DNA from: Nostoc sp. CHAB 5824
GTDB taxonomy: Bacteria; Cyanobacteriota; Cyanobacteriia; Cyanobacteriales; Nostocaceae
Assembly: GCF_020829665.1 (NCBI RefSeq)
Contig: NZ_JAIVFT010000007.1
Coordinates: forward strand, 279,083-343,082
Length of the DNA: 64,000 nt
Direction: 5' to 3'
Position 1 is the stretch's first letter. Each line of letters begins with the position of its first letter. Of this stretch, positions 1 through 8,071 are shown in pieces. Below the pieces are notes generated by a model. That model searched no databases, had not been told where the DNA came from, and saw nothing but the letters and a program-made list of their open reading frames with translations. The position numbers and the translations under genes are program-made.

Positions 1-142
1 TCCTTGCCGTCTATCTCCAGGATATGAAACTCAGCCCGATTTGGACACAACCCCAAAATATCAACCATCCACTATTTTTGGTAAAAACTACTATAATTGA
101 ATCCACAGGACATACATTTGCAACATAAAGCACCCTTAAACT

Positions 143-1117
143 GTGTTTACCACTGCACTAGCTCAACGAGAAAACACCCAACTGGGTGAACTACCATTAG
201 ATTTGTTTGCCGCAATTCAGAGTCTCAAAAAAGAACTCAACGCCGTTATCCTGGCGCATTATTATCAAGAGCCAGATATTCAGGATATTGCAGACTTTAT
301 TGGGGATTCATTACAACTAGCAAAAGCCGCAGAAAAAACTAATGCGGATGTAATTGTTTTTGCTGGCGTTCACTTCATGGCAGAAACAGCAAAGATACTT
401 AATCCCGATAAATTAGTACTTTTACCAGATTTAAATGCCGGTTGTTCTTTAGCAGATAGTTGTCCACCAGATGAGTTTGCAGCTTTTAAGGCAGCGCATC
501 CAGATCATCTGGTGGTGTCCTACATCAACTGCTCTGCTGATATCAAGGCGATGAGCGATATTATTTGTACTAGCTCTAACGCTGTCAAGATTGTAGAGCA
601 GATACCGAAAGAACAGCCGATTATTTTTGCCCCAGATCGGAATTTGGGGCGGTATGTCATGGAACAAACAAGACGAGATTTGGTGCTATGGCAAGGTAGC
701 TGTGTTGTCCATGAAACCTTTTCGGAAAAGAAAATTGTCCAGCTAAAAATTGCCCACCCCGAAGCAGAGGCGATCGCACACCCAGAATGTGAAAGTAGTG
801 TATTGCGCCACGCCAGTTTTATTGGCTCTACAGCCGCCTTACTCAAGTATTGTCAAAACAGCCCTACCAAAGAATTTATCGTTGCTACGGAGCCTGGAAT
901 CATTCACCAAATGCAAAAACTAGCTCCTGACAAGCATTTTATTCCTGCACCGCCGATGAATAACTGCGCTTGTAACGAATGTCCGTTTATGCGGTTAAAC
1001 ACCTTAGAAAAGCTCTACTGGGCAATGAAAAATCGCACTCCCGAAATTACCATGACAAAGGATATTCGGCTGGCTGCACTGCGACCAATGCAACGAATGC
1101 TGGAGATGAGCGTGTAA
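143..1117 (+). CDS. nadA: Quinolinate synthase NadA
   Basis: NadA condenses iminoaspartate with dihydroxyacetone phosphate to quinolinate in cytosolic NAD synthesis, using an oxygen-labile [4Fe-4S] cluster. The 324-residue product has the family's usual length and its motifs: [19 protein letters not shown] near the N-terminus, AGCSLAD (Cys101), WQGSCVVHE (Cys187) and a Cys-rich [11 protein letters not shown] near residues 273-283. By family pattern the cluster ligands should be Cys101, Cys187 and one Cys of the last group (probably Cys280); this assignment is inferred. The start is a GTG; no in-frame ATG lies close by. It stands alone on the plus strand just upstream of tRNA-Tyr and tRNA-Thr, with no other NAD genes in the window. 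Confidence 0.95.
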   Translation: MFTTALAQRENTQLGELPLDLFAAIQSLKKELNAVILAHYYQEPDIQDIADFIGDSLQLAKAAEKTNADVIVFAGVHFMAETAKILNPDKLVLLPDLNAGCSLADSCPPDEFAAFKAAHPDHLVVSYINCSADIKAMSDIICTSSNAVKIVEQIPKEQPIIFAPDRNLGRYVMEQTRRDLVLWQGSCVVHETFSEKKIVQLKIAHPEAEAIAHPECESSVLRHASFIGSTAALLKYCQNSPTKEFIVATEPGIIHQMQKLAPDKHFIPAPPMNNCACNECPFMRLNTLEKLYWAMKNRTPEITMTKDIRLAALRPMQRMLEMSV

Positions 1118-1241
1118 CCAGTATTTTTTATCTAGATGGTTGAGACGCAGTTTTGTTGCGATCTCTACCTGCAAGTTATTTTTTCTAATTACTTGCAATT
1201 TCTAAAACATGGTGCTAATATTTTAAATCGTGAGACAAATC

Positions 1242-1327
1242 GGGTCGGTGTCCGAGTGGTTAATGGAGACGGACTGTAAATCCGTTGGCTAGCGCCTACG
1301 CTGGTTCAAATCCAGCCCGGCCCACCA
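1242..1327 (+). tRNA. tRNA-Tyr (anticodon GTA)
   Basis: The sequence folds as a class II tRNA. The acceptor arm GGGTCGG pairs with CCGGCCC, the anticodon loop is CTGTAAA (GTA), there is a long variable arm, and the T-arm carries GTTCAAAT. The discriminator A is followed by a genomically encoded CCA. It forms a Tyr-Thr pair with the next tRNA. Confidence 0.96.
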
Positions 1328-1340
1328 CTTACGAAGTTAT

Positions 1341-1386
1341 AAGTTATAATGACTGGGTTAAGAGCAAAGCTCCCAGCATTGTAACT
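1341..1386. other. Hairpin between tRNA-Tyr and tRNA-Thr
   Basis: An imperfect inverted repeat (AAGTTATAATGACTGGG at 1341-1357 against CCCAGCATTGTAACTT at 1371-1386) fills most of the space between the two tRNAs. It could be a processing or spacer structure of a Tyr-Thr precursor; no T tract follows it, so a terminator is unlikely. Confidence 0.35.
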
Positions 1387-1415
1387 TACAACTAAAAAAA
1401 CCAAGTTTATATTTT

Positions 1416-1487
1416 GCCCGTGTGGCTCAGTGGTAGAGCACACCCTTGGTAAGGGTGAGGTCACGAGTTCAATCCTCGTCACGGGCT
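1416..1487 (+). tRNA. tRNA-Thr (anticodon GGT)
   Basis: A class I cloverleaf: acceptor GCCCGTG pairs with the 3' CACGGGC, the D-arm is GGCTCAGTGGTAGAGC, the anticodon loop TTGGTAA gives GGT, and the T-loop is GTTCAATCC. CCA is not encoded. It lies 88 nt after tRNA-Tyr and is probably co-transcribed with it. Confidence 0.96.
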
Positions 1488-1521
1488 TTTTCGAGAGATA
1501 CTTACCAGTGCTAAGACATCC

Positions 1522-1560
1522 TAGATTGTCCTAAACGTGTTTTAAGCATAAGACAATCTA
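1522..1560. terminator. Possible hairpin after tRNA-Thr
   Basis: A 9-bp inverted repeat (TAGATTGTC / GACAATCTA) with a 21-nt spacer lies 35 nt after tRNA-Thr. No clear T run follows, so a terminator role is only suggested by position. The rest of 1488-1767 shows nothing recognisable. Confidence 0.25.
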
Positions 1561-1767
1561 ACGATGGTTTGCTAGAGATATCTCAAATCTTTAACTTAGT
1601 GTAGACCTGTAAAATTTTTAGGTATCCTTAGACTCCCTGGCTGGCGTGGGTAAATCAAAATATTTCCCAGGCTATCGAAACCTTTGAGTAATAAGTGGTG
1701 AGTAGGGAGTCAGGAGTTAGCGTACCTGATGGGTATTTGGTTGTCTAATACGTGTGGTTAGTCCCTA

Positions 1768-2274
1768 ATGTTTTTTGGTTTCGATGGAGCTAATGTATTT
1801 TATAGAACTGGGTATTCTAAAGGGTATAAAGTTAGTAGGTTAATCATACAAGTGCTAGTTCTTAATATCCTCCCACCTGCACACGTAGACAGGCAAATAG
1901 AAGTAGTGTATTTGAATACATTATCTAAAACCCAACTGGTTAAGCGTTGGGAGGAAGCATTAACATACCCAGAGCGCTATATAGTAGCTAAGGCTGAGTC
2001 TATGAAAGAATTATCAGGGGACATACCAGCTAAAGAGCTATTAACTGTAGGGCAATACTTAGACGAAAATAAAATACAAGTAGATGAATCAGACTACCAT
2101 AAGCTAGCTACACGTGTGGCTGATAAGTACAGGGAAGTACACGGCATAAACCCAAGAAAGGTATCTCGTAACGTCAATGGGAAGTGGAATAACAAAAGTT
2201 ACGCATACTCAGAGGAAGACCTCGGTATTATTGAGGAGTGCCTGTTAACAGTTAGGCATTCTATAAAAAACTAA
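1768..2274 (+). CDS. Hypothetical protein, possibly mobile-element cargo
   Basis: The product of up to 168 residues was not recognised. The first ~45 residues look less protein-like than the rest and the true start may lie further in. From about residue 48 (YLNTLSKTQLVKRW) onward it is charged and helical, ending with a basic, Tyr-rich stretch (INPRKVSRNVNGKWNNKS) followed by AYSEEDLGII. It has no membrane segment and no Cys. It lies between tRNA genes, next to the oppositely oriented homing-endonuclease-like gene, in a stretch that looks inserted between tRNA-Thr and tRNA-Arg. That setting suggests phage- or mobile-element-derived cargo; no function is proposed. Confidence 0.5.
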   Translation: MFFGFDGANVFYRTGYSKGYKVSRLIIQVLVLNILPPAHVDRQIEVVYLNTLSKTQLVKRWEEALTYPERYIVAKAESMKELSGDIPAKELLTVGQYLDENKIQVDESDYHKLATRVADKYREVHGINPRKVSRNVNGKWNNKSYAYSEEDLGIIEECLLTVRHSIKN

Positions 2275-2338
2275 ATAGCTTTTGTTATATTAGTAGGTCT
2301 TCCTCTTATGCTTAAACAAATGAAAGATTTAAGCAAAA

Positions 2339-2995
2339 TTATTCTTCCACTTTTCCATAAGCTTTCTTAACCCAATACCCTCTAGGTGGCTTTTCTAACC
2401 CATAAGCCTTACACCACTTCTCTACAGCCTTATCAGACACGCCAAAATCTCTACCAATTTGTGCAGTTGGCTTTTCCCACACCAATTTTTCCAGTTCTTC
2501 TTTAGATGGTCTTTCAACTTTTCTGGTATGAATCCTAGAGTCTGGGTTAACCTTTCTGGTTGTTAAATCAACGCCAAACTCCTTGTAGGTTCGCTTAGAG
2601 GCTGCTTCAGTAAAGTCTGTAAAATCTTCCCACCAGTAAAACGGTGTAGCTGAATTAGGTATCTGGGTAGTTATGTAGCAACCATCAAAGTTAATTGATG
2701 GATAAACAACTTTATCTATATCAGGCAGATAAACAGCATAAAAGTCAAAGTCATTTACTTTGTACTTCTTTTGATGAGTCCCATTTTTATCTACCCAAAT
2801 AGTTTTATTGACTACCCTATTGTCTGCTGCGTATTTAGCTTGTATTTTGTAAAATTTATCGTCTTTGTAGACAACAAAATCAAAAGGTAAATGTTCACAA
2901 ACAAGTGGCGTGAGGACTAAATAACCTTTAAGGGTTAGATCAGCGATCGCTTTCGTAGCAGCAATATCGCCCTTGTTCTTAGTATGATGCAGCAA
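2339..2995 (-). CDS. PD-(D/E)XK homing-endonuclease-like protein with C-terminal HTH
   Basis: The 218-residue product has two parts. Residues ~8-125 resemble the group-I-intron-type PD-(D/E)XK endonucleases of cyanobacteria (the I-Ssp6803I type): GDIAATKAIADLTLKGY, then PFDFVV (Asp39) and FYKIQAKYA (Gln52, Lys54), which fits a D...QxK catalytic core. Residues 163-208 form a helix-turn-helix of the kind attached to many homing endonucleases (PSKEELEKL, IGRDFGVSDKAVEKWC, PPRGYW). It lies 69 nt downstream of tRNA-Arg on the same strand, but that tRNA has no intron, so this is a free-standing copy. Family is fairly sure; activity and target are unknown. Confidence 0.75.
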   Translation of the reverse strand: MLHHTKNKGDIAATKAIADLTLKGYLVLTPLVCEHLPFDFVVYKDDKFYKIQAKYAADNRVVNKTIWVDKNGTHQKKYKVNDFDFYAVYLPDIDKVVYPSINFDGCYITTQIPNSATPFYWWEDFTDFTEAASKRTYKEFGVDLTTRKVNPDSRIHTRKVERPSKEELEKLVWEKPTAQIGRDFGVSDKAVEKWCKAYGLEKPPRGYWVKKAYGKVEE

Positions 2996-2999
2996 TAAC

Positions 3000-3050
3000 G
3001 AACCCTCAATCGATTAAATCATCATACCACTTCACGGTGCTTGAGGGTTC
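3000..3050. terminator. Hairpin between tRNA-Arg and the endonuclease gene
   Basis: A perfect 10-bp inverted repeat (GAACCCTCAA / TTGAGGGTTC) with a 31-nt spacer separates tRNA-Arg from the downstream gene, and overlaps the region just upstream of the endonuclease start. It may limit read-through or be the edge of an insertion. Confidence 0.35.
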
Positions 3051-3064
3051 ATATTTTATGAAAA

Positions 3065-3137
3065 CGAGCGCGGCAGGGTTCGAACCTGCGACCGATTGCT
3101 TAGAAGGCAATTGCTCTATCCACTGAGCTACGCGCCC
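3065..3137 (-). tRNA. tRNA-Arg (anticodon TCT)
   Basis: Read on the minus strand it is a class I tRNA: acceptor GGGCGCG pairs with CGCGCTC (one G-U), the D-arm is AGCTCAGTGGATAGAGC, the anticodon loop CTTCTAA gives TCT, the T-loop is GTTCGAACC, and the discriminator is G. CCA is not encoded and there is no intron. Confidence 0.95.
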
Positions 3138-3494
3138 AAAACAAAATAATGGCTCCCAAAAGAGTCATCTACATTATTATATCGTCTTCACCTACCAAGA
3201 AGCAATCGAAAATTGCAGATTTACTACTAGCAAGGCTAAGATGCTAGTCGCTAGTTAGTTAATCTACACCGAAAACGAAACAGATGGAGTATTGGTTTAG
3301 ATATATTGAGTTGTCAAAGGGTTATTTGCCTGTTAACGCCACCGTCCTCTGGGCGGCTACCTTTGGGAAGGATCTGGCGATCGCTAGGCCCATTCCCACA
3401 GTATGCTAGGTAATTTCAGCCTTGGCGATGCTGCCAAATGCCATTATATATTCCATATTAAGAGTGCCCCTGTGAGGAGTTATTTGCTAGTGCC
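3138..3494. other. Non-coding stretch upstream of 3495 gene
   Basis: About 360 bases without a supportable gene. The part at roughly 3330-3400 is GC-richer (CCTCTGGGCGGCTACC, then a HIP1 site) and resembles the interspersed repeat fragments seen elsewhere in the window. Confidence 0.4.
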
Positions 3495-4154
3495 ATGTTT
3501 ATTCTCAAACGGCAGGATGTTGAAATATCAAGCATTCAGCACCCAAAAAAGGATCAGCAGGTGCCGATCCTCAGTTATCAAGGGCAGACTTTTCGCTTGA
3601 TTAGTGTCTTCAAAGCTAGTCAAGAGGAAGAAGCTAGAGCCTTATGGAGAGAATTAACGGATAACCGAGGTAAAGCCTGTGTTTTGCTGGAGGAACCGGA
3701 ACGCTTTAGTGTTTGGGGTAAAATCCGTTTAGAGCAGCTGGATAATGACACAGGTGGTCACGGCAAAACGGCGATTTTAATCCAAGCCGGTATTTTGCTG
3801 TTGCAAGGTGTTTCTATCGACATTAAAGAGTTTTTAGGTGCTAGGCAAGCTGCATTATTTGAAAAAGATATTGCGGAAGTGTTCAAGCAGAAGCAATTTC
3901 CTCAAGTATCTTCCCTAGAAGCAGTGAAATACTTGGTATCTACTAATCCGTTACCGACAGTCAAAATACCTGATTGGCAAGAAAATCATGTAGTTATCTT
4001 GTTACAAGAACTGCATCGATTAGGAAAGGCTTATTTTGGCAACGCTAATTTTACCAAACAAGTGATTTATAAGCTAGAAGATATGCCAGAAGCCGAGCGA
4101 TCGCTATTTCTCACTTGGCTAAATCAATCGCCACTCGGTAAACTATGGCAGTAG
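3495..4154 (+). CDS. Conserved cyanobacterial protein of unknown function
   Basis: The 219-residue soluble protein resembles a conserved cyanobacterial family of about this length (I recall the label Npun_F0813 family) but has no assigned function. Visible conserved-looking blocks are KDQQVPILSYQGQTFRL, RGKACVLLEEPERFSVWGKIR (residues ~60-80) and LFLTWLNQSPLGKLWQ at the C-terminus. It has no signal peptide or membrane segment. The N-terminal half has alternating strand-like segments and the C-terminal half is helical. Start ATG at 3495; no strong ribosome site is seen. It precedes the membrane-protein gene on the same strand by 140 nt. Confidence 0.7.
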   Translation: MFILKRQDVEISSIQHPKKDQQVPILSYQGQTFRLISVFKASQEEEARALWRELTDNRGKACVLLEEPERFSVWGKIRLEQLDNDTGGHGKTAILIQAGILLLQGVSIDIKEFLGARQAALFEKDIAEVFKQKQFPQVSSLEAVKYLVSTNPLPTVKIPDWQENHVVILLQELHRLGKAYFGNANFTKQVIYKLEDMPEAERSLFLTWLNQSPLGKLWQ

Positions 4155-4294
4155 CATGGAAATCTTTTTACAAAGTTCCTGCTACTGGCACTTGCTTTTG
4201 GTGTCCAATTATGTATTACCTAGCAGACACACTACTAGATATACAGTCCTTTAATTTGAAATACTGCCAGAGTGCATCTACATAGTCAAGTCCT

Positions 4295-5146
4295 ATGAAT
4301 AACTCTTACGACAATTCGTTCCTTTCTAAATCCATTTTTACTACTCAGAACATTGTTTTAGCTAATATTGGCTGGGCCGTACTGGCACTGCTATACTTTT
4401 TGTTGTTTAGTGCTAAAGTTCCCGGAGCAGATGGCATAGAAAGCCGGGCCGAGTGGTATGTGATTGGCACAAATATTTTTGAAGCTTTAGCTTATTTGGG
4501 TGCCGGTATCTTATGCTTGAGGAACTGGCTGAGTCCGCAAATCGTCAGTGGTCGAAATGTTTGGCTTTTAATTGGCTTAGGTATGCTTTCCTATTTCGTT
4601 GGGGGGATAATTTTCGGCTATACCGAAATAATTTTAAAAGATGAACCGGATGTGTCTTTAGGCGATATATTTTTTGTACTTAGTTATCTATTACTTGGCG
4701 CAGGCATGATTTTAGCTGTGACTTCCAGGCGAATCAATCTGGAAAAATGGCAGTGGCTAATTGTGTTAGCAATTGCAATGTTTGGTAGTTTGTTAGCATG
4801 GTGGATTTCTATGCAACAGGGAACACCCTCAGAACTGCTAGTCGCTATTTTGAATTGGTTTTACGTAGTTAGCGATGTGGTTTTGTTAATTATTGCTACC
4901 ACTTTGCTGTTAGCCTTTTGGGGGGGAAGAGTTTCCCAGTCTTGGCGAATGATTGCAGCGGCGGCCTTTTCGCTTTACATTGCAGATATGTGGTTCAAAT
5001 ATGCCCAAGACCCCAATTATCAAAGTGGGGAGATATTAGAAGTGTTTTGGGTGTTTAGTGGAGTGTTATTTGGAATGGGCGCTGTCTTAGAATATGACGC
5101 ATCACTAAGACGAACCCGGCGTACCAGCGGACGAAAACGAGCTTAG
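4295..5146 (+). CDS. Integral membrane protein, about seven helices
   Basis: The 283-residue product has about seven or eight hydrophobic helices: residues ~18-40, 55-70, 84-108, 125-142, 151-170, 178-205, 212-230 and 245-262. It ends in a very basic tail (RRTRRTSGRKRA). No catalytic motif was recognised. It lies 9-21 nt upstream of the HTH protein gene on the same strand, so the two are probably co-transcribed and may function together. The layout resembles N-terminal membrane sensor domains of some cyanobacterial signalling proteins, but here it stands alone; this comparison is inference. Confidence 0.7.
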   Translation: MNNSYDNSFLSKSIFTTQNIVLANIGWAVLALLYFLLFSAKVPGADGIESRAEWYVIGTNIFEALAYLGAGILCLRNWLSPQIVSGRNVWLLIGLGMLSYFVGGIIFGYTEIILKDEPDVSLGDIFFVLSYLLLGAGMILAVTSRRINLEKWQWLIVLAIAMFGSLLAWWISMQQGTPSELLVAILNWFYVVSDVVLLIIATTLLLAFWGGRVSQSWRMIAAAAFSLYIADMWFKYAQDPNYQSGEILEVFWVFSGVLFGMGAVLEYDASLRRTRRTSGRKRA

Positions 5147-5167
5147 TAAAGATTTTTGGTATCTACC

Positions 5168-6175
5168 GTGAGAAAACTAACAGACTCTGACAAGCAAGAA
5201 ATTCTTAAGTTATATCGAGAGACTGCCGAAACAACCTCAACTTTGGCAGACCGCTATGGTGTGAGTAACTCGACAATTAGTCGCCTGCTCAAAAGCACTT
5301 TGCCAGAAGATGAGTATGAATATTTGGTCTCCTTAAAGCGGGCTGCGAGAACTCCTGAGGGAAGGGCGCAGGTAAGCTACGAGCAGTTACCGCTGCTGAC
5401 TCAACCAGAACCTGAGATAGAAGTTCCACCCAGCGAAACTGAAAGCCAATCCTTGGAAGTGCCAAAGGTTGAACCGCAGCCACGTAAGGTAATTCGTGTA
5501 GAGGAGCAACTTTACTCAGAGGAAACGGCGGAGTCAATCGCTGCTAGTAGACGAGTGCGACGACGCCCCTCGGCGTCGGAAAAACCGAAGCTCCGAGTCA
5601 CAGAGAAATTAGAAACTCCAGAGCAAAAGCCGCCGGAAATAGTCAGCATCCCTATCCCACCGCTAAAGAATGAACATCCAGGAGCGGCCGTCATCGCGCA
5701 CATGTTGGGCGAAGATTTGTTAGACGAATCGGAGGATTTGGACGATTTAGAAGATGATGATTTAGAAGATGATGATTTTGAGGAAGAAGACTTTGATGAT
5801 GATGAGCTAGATGACCAAAGACCTTTGGTCACAAAACGAAGACCAGGTGAAGCATCAGTTCAAGTTTTACCTCTATCTATAGCCAATTTGCCCAAAACTT
5901 GCTACTTGGTAATTGACCGTTCTTCAGAATTAATTACTCGACCTCTCAAGGACTTTGGTGACTTGGGGCAAATTCCCAGCCTGGAAACCCAGCAAAGAAC
6001 TTTACCGGTGTTTGATAACCATCGCGTTGCAAAGCGCTTTTCTACCAAGCGCGATCGCGTGATTAAAGTTCCTGATAGTAAAATGCTCCATAAGGCTCGT
6101 ACTCATTTGCAAGCTAAGGGTATCACGCGACTGTTGATTGATGGTCAGGTCTATTCCTTGTCTACGACGGTTTAG
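5168..6175 (+). CDS. Helix-turn-helix protein with a long acidic linker
   Basis: The protein has ~335 residues. It starts with a homeodomain-like/transposase-type HTH (LADRYGVSNSTISRLLKS, residues ~27-45). A Pro/Glu-rich linker follows, then an almost pure Asp/Glu stretch (~residues 186-218, DNA 5725-5815), then a conserved-looking C-terminal domain (LPKTCYLVIDRSSELITRPL; ITRLLIDGQVYSLSTTV). The start could be TTG 5156 or GTG 5168; the latter is chosen because the core begins VRKLTDSDKQEILKLY. It directly follows the membrane-protein gene and precedes the cutA remnant by 5 nt. It looks like a DNA-binding regulator; the target is unknown. Confidence 0.7.
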   Translation: MRKLTDSDKQEILKLYRETAETTSTLADRYGVSNSTISRLLKSTLPEDEYEYLVSLKRAARTPEGRAQVSYEQLPLLTQPEPEIEVPPSETESQSLEVPKVEPQPRKVIRVEEQLYSEETAESIAASRRVRRRPSASEKPKLRVTEKLETPEQKPPEIVSIPIPPLKNEHPGAAVIAHMLGEDLLDESEDLDDLEDDDLEDDDFEEEDFDDDELDDQRPLVTKRRPGEASVQVLPLSIANLPKTCYLVIDRSSELITRPLKDFGDLGQIPSLETQQRTLPVFDNHRVAKRFSTKRDRVIKVPDSKMLHKARTHLQAKGITRLLIDGQVYSLSTTV

Positions 6176-6180
6176 AGATT

Positions 6181-6512
6181 ATGGAGACACCTGCTGGCTA
6201 TGGTGTGGTATTGGTGACACCTGGCAACATACATGAGGCAGAAGCAATTGCAAATGCCCTTGTGGAAGCTAAACTCGCTGCTTGTGTGAGTCTGTTACCA
6301 ATCCACTCAATTTACACCTGGTAAGGGGAACTGCATAAAGAGCAAGAATGGCAATTACTGATTAAAACTGATTTGGCGCAATTTCCTGCAATGGAGTTCA
6401 AAATTAAGGAACTGCACCCTATGAAGTGCCAGAAATTATTGCTTTACCAATTGTTGCCAGTTCTCAAGCCTACTTACAGTGGATTTCTCAGCAAGTTAAA
6501 AGTAAAGATTGA
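6181..6512 (+). pseudogene. cutA: cutA pseudogene (divalent-ion tolerance protein)
   Basis: Reading from ATG 6181 gives a CutA-like start (GVVLVTPGNIHEAEAIANAL, then KLAACVSLLPIHSIYTW). An in-frame TAA follows at ~6322-6324, where the family has a Lys or Gln before GELH. The frame then continues (EEWQLLIKT-like) to KELHP, where one base is missing from a C run near 6418-6420. The next frame resumes YEVPEIIALPIVASSQAYLQWI and ends at TGA 6510-6512. A nonsense codon plus a frameshift argue for real decay rather than one sequencing error. CutA is a small trimeric signalling-like protein; the 107-residue length fits. It sits 5 nt after the HTH gene. Confidence 0.85.
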
Positions 6513-6611
6513 GAAGTTAGGATTTTCATAACTCCTCACTCTTTATTCTCAACTAATAACTCTAAGTACAGCTTTACGTAAAATCGTGGCGAATTGAGGG
6601 TTAAAATTTAA

Positions 6612-6722
6612 ACGCATAGGCGCTTCTCTACGAGACGCTACGCGTAGCTTGCTTCCACGAAGTGGTACGCCTTCCCGCAGGGTAGGGGCGCAGAGGTAAG
6701 CGCAGAAGGGACGCAAAGAATT
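6612..6722. repeat. Interspersed repeat cluster
   Basis: GC-rich repeat-like sequence typical of Nostoc intergenic regions: CTCTACGAGACGCTACGCGT, CTTCCACGAAGTGGTACGCC and CGCAGAGGTAAGCGCAG motifs. Related fragments occur at 58325-58365 and 60161-60207 in this window. Confidence 0.6.
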
Positions 6723-6739
6723 AATGAAATGATGTTGTA

Positions 6740-7681
6740 CTAAGCGTAAACAGCCCTTGCAAAACGCTCTGCCAAGTAGATAATGTCCTGTCTACGAGCA
6801 ATTTGGTTCATCCATTGTTTGGGAATATTTTCTACGCCGTAGTAAATTCCCGCTAACCCACCAGTGACGGCGGCGGTAGTATCGGTATCTCCGCCTAAGT
6901 TGACAGCTTTCAGTACTGCCTCAGAATAAGACGAGCTATTTAATAAACACCACAGGGATGATTCTAAGGTATCAATCACATAGCCACCAGAATTAATCTC
7001 TTCCACTGGTATCTTGGCAATCTCACCACTGAAAATTCTGCCAAAATGCGGCTTCTCTAACAAAAATTCTCGGACAGAATAAATTGTTTGGATGTCTTGC
7101 AATCCTTGTAAATAAGCTGTTTGGGGGTCAGCCCCTTCCAAGAGCGCCACTGCAATACTAATATAAATGCCACAGGCCATTTGCGATCGCGCATGGGCAT
7201 GGGTAATCGCCGAAACATCATGCACCCGCGCCAGCAATTCACCTAAAGTTAAGTTTCTGTGACAATAAGCTATTGGCAAGATTCTCATCAACGAACCGTT
7301 GCCATTACTATTTTCAACCTTGCCACCCGCCTGATGAGGAACAACTCCCTGTTTCAGGCGCATAATTGCTGTATGGGTAGTTTGACCAATATCGAAGACA
7401 TCGCCACGGGGAGTCCAGTAAGCCTCCTTGTACCAGCGCCAGAAGGAATTGGCTATAGCATCCAACGAATACCCTCTACAAAGGCATTCTGCCAAGCAAA
7501 AGCTTAAGGAACTGTCATCTGACCAAGTTCCTGGTGGTTGATTCCATGTGCCATAACCCAACATTGTTGTCACTGGAGATTTTACTCGTTCAGCACGGCT
7601 AGTAAACTCCACCGGCACACCCAACGCATCACCGACACATAAACCCATCAAACCAGACAACGTTTTTGCAGCGGTTAGCAT
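6740..7681 (-). CDS. ADP-ribosylglycohydrolase family protein (DraG-like)
   Basis: The 313-residue protein belongs to the ADP-ribosylglycohydrolase fold, which removes ADP-ribose from proteins or small molecules with two metal ions. Visible motifs are GLCVGDALGVPVEF (residues 13-26), WSDDSSLSF (53-61, where the family has TDDT, so the first Thr is Ser here), NGNGSLMRILP, ITHAHARSQMACGIY, and the C-terminal NLGGDTDTTAAVTGGLAG metal-binding block. The metal-binding acids are present, so it is probably active. Whether it acts on nitrogenase reductase like DraG is not shown; no DraT is nearby. It is transcribed alone, divergently from the gene at 8072. Confidence 0.88.
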   Translation of the reverse strand: MLTAAKTLSGLMGLCVGDALGVPVEFTSRAERVKSPVTTMLGYGTWNQPPGTWSDDSSLSFCLAECLCRGYSLDAIANSFWRWYKEAYWTPRGDVFDIGQTTHTAIMRLKQGVVPHQAGGKVENSNGNGSLMRILPIAYCHRNLTLGELLARVHDVSAITHAHARSQMACGIYISIAVALLEGADPQTAYLQGLQDIQTIYSVREFLLEKPHFGRIFSGEIAKIPVEEINSGGYVIDTLESSLWCLLNSSSYSEAVLKAVNLGGDTDTTAAVTGGLAGIYYGVENIPKQWMNQIARRQDIIYLAERFARAVYA

Positions 7682-8071
7682 TATTCAATCTCCACAAGAA
7701 TTGCTCAAAATTAACTTTATAGATTCCCTCTATAGCTTGTTGCAACGGATGCTACAGCCTACTTTTCATCATCTGTGAAAAGCTCGGCAAAAATTGTTAA
7801 TCAGGTATTTTTTACCAGTTTCCGGCTTAGTTTTAGTTCCAAATCTTGTGCCAGTTTTAAAAGCGTCTATTTGTGGAACAAAGAACCCAGATGAAAAGAC
7901 ATTGAATGTAATTATAACAGCTTATTTATGATTTTTCAGGACAGTTAACCTATAAAATTCATGCATCAATAGGAACATTAAGTTAATAAAATCTGGAAAA
8001 TATTTGGAACATTCTCATACAACTTTCGACTTGGAATATACAAGTAAAAAATACAAAATTTGGTAAAAGAT
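7682..8071. promoter_or_regulatory. Divergent intergenic region
   Basis: About 390 AT-rich bases between the divergent genes at 7681 (minus) and 8072 (plus). Promoters for both must lie here, but no specific box could be assigned with confidence. Confidence 0.4.

Noticed and set aside
3065..3137. Group I intron in tRNA-Arg
   Set aside because: Considered because of the homing-endonuclease-like neighbour; the tRNA folds without interruption, so there is no intron.
3000..3137. Integrase-type attachment site at tRNA-Arg
   Set aside because: No integrase gene is present and no duplicate of the tRNA 3' end was found in 1490-3060.
5512..5832. Minus-strand Ser/Lys-rich frame opposite the acidic linker
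   Set aside because: It is the complement of the Asp/Glu codon run in the HTH gene; low-complexity shadow, no independent support.
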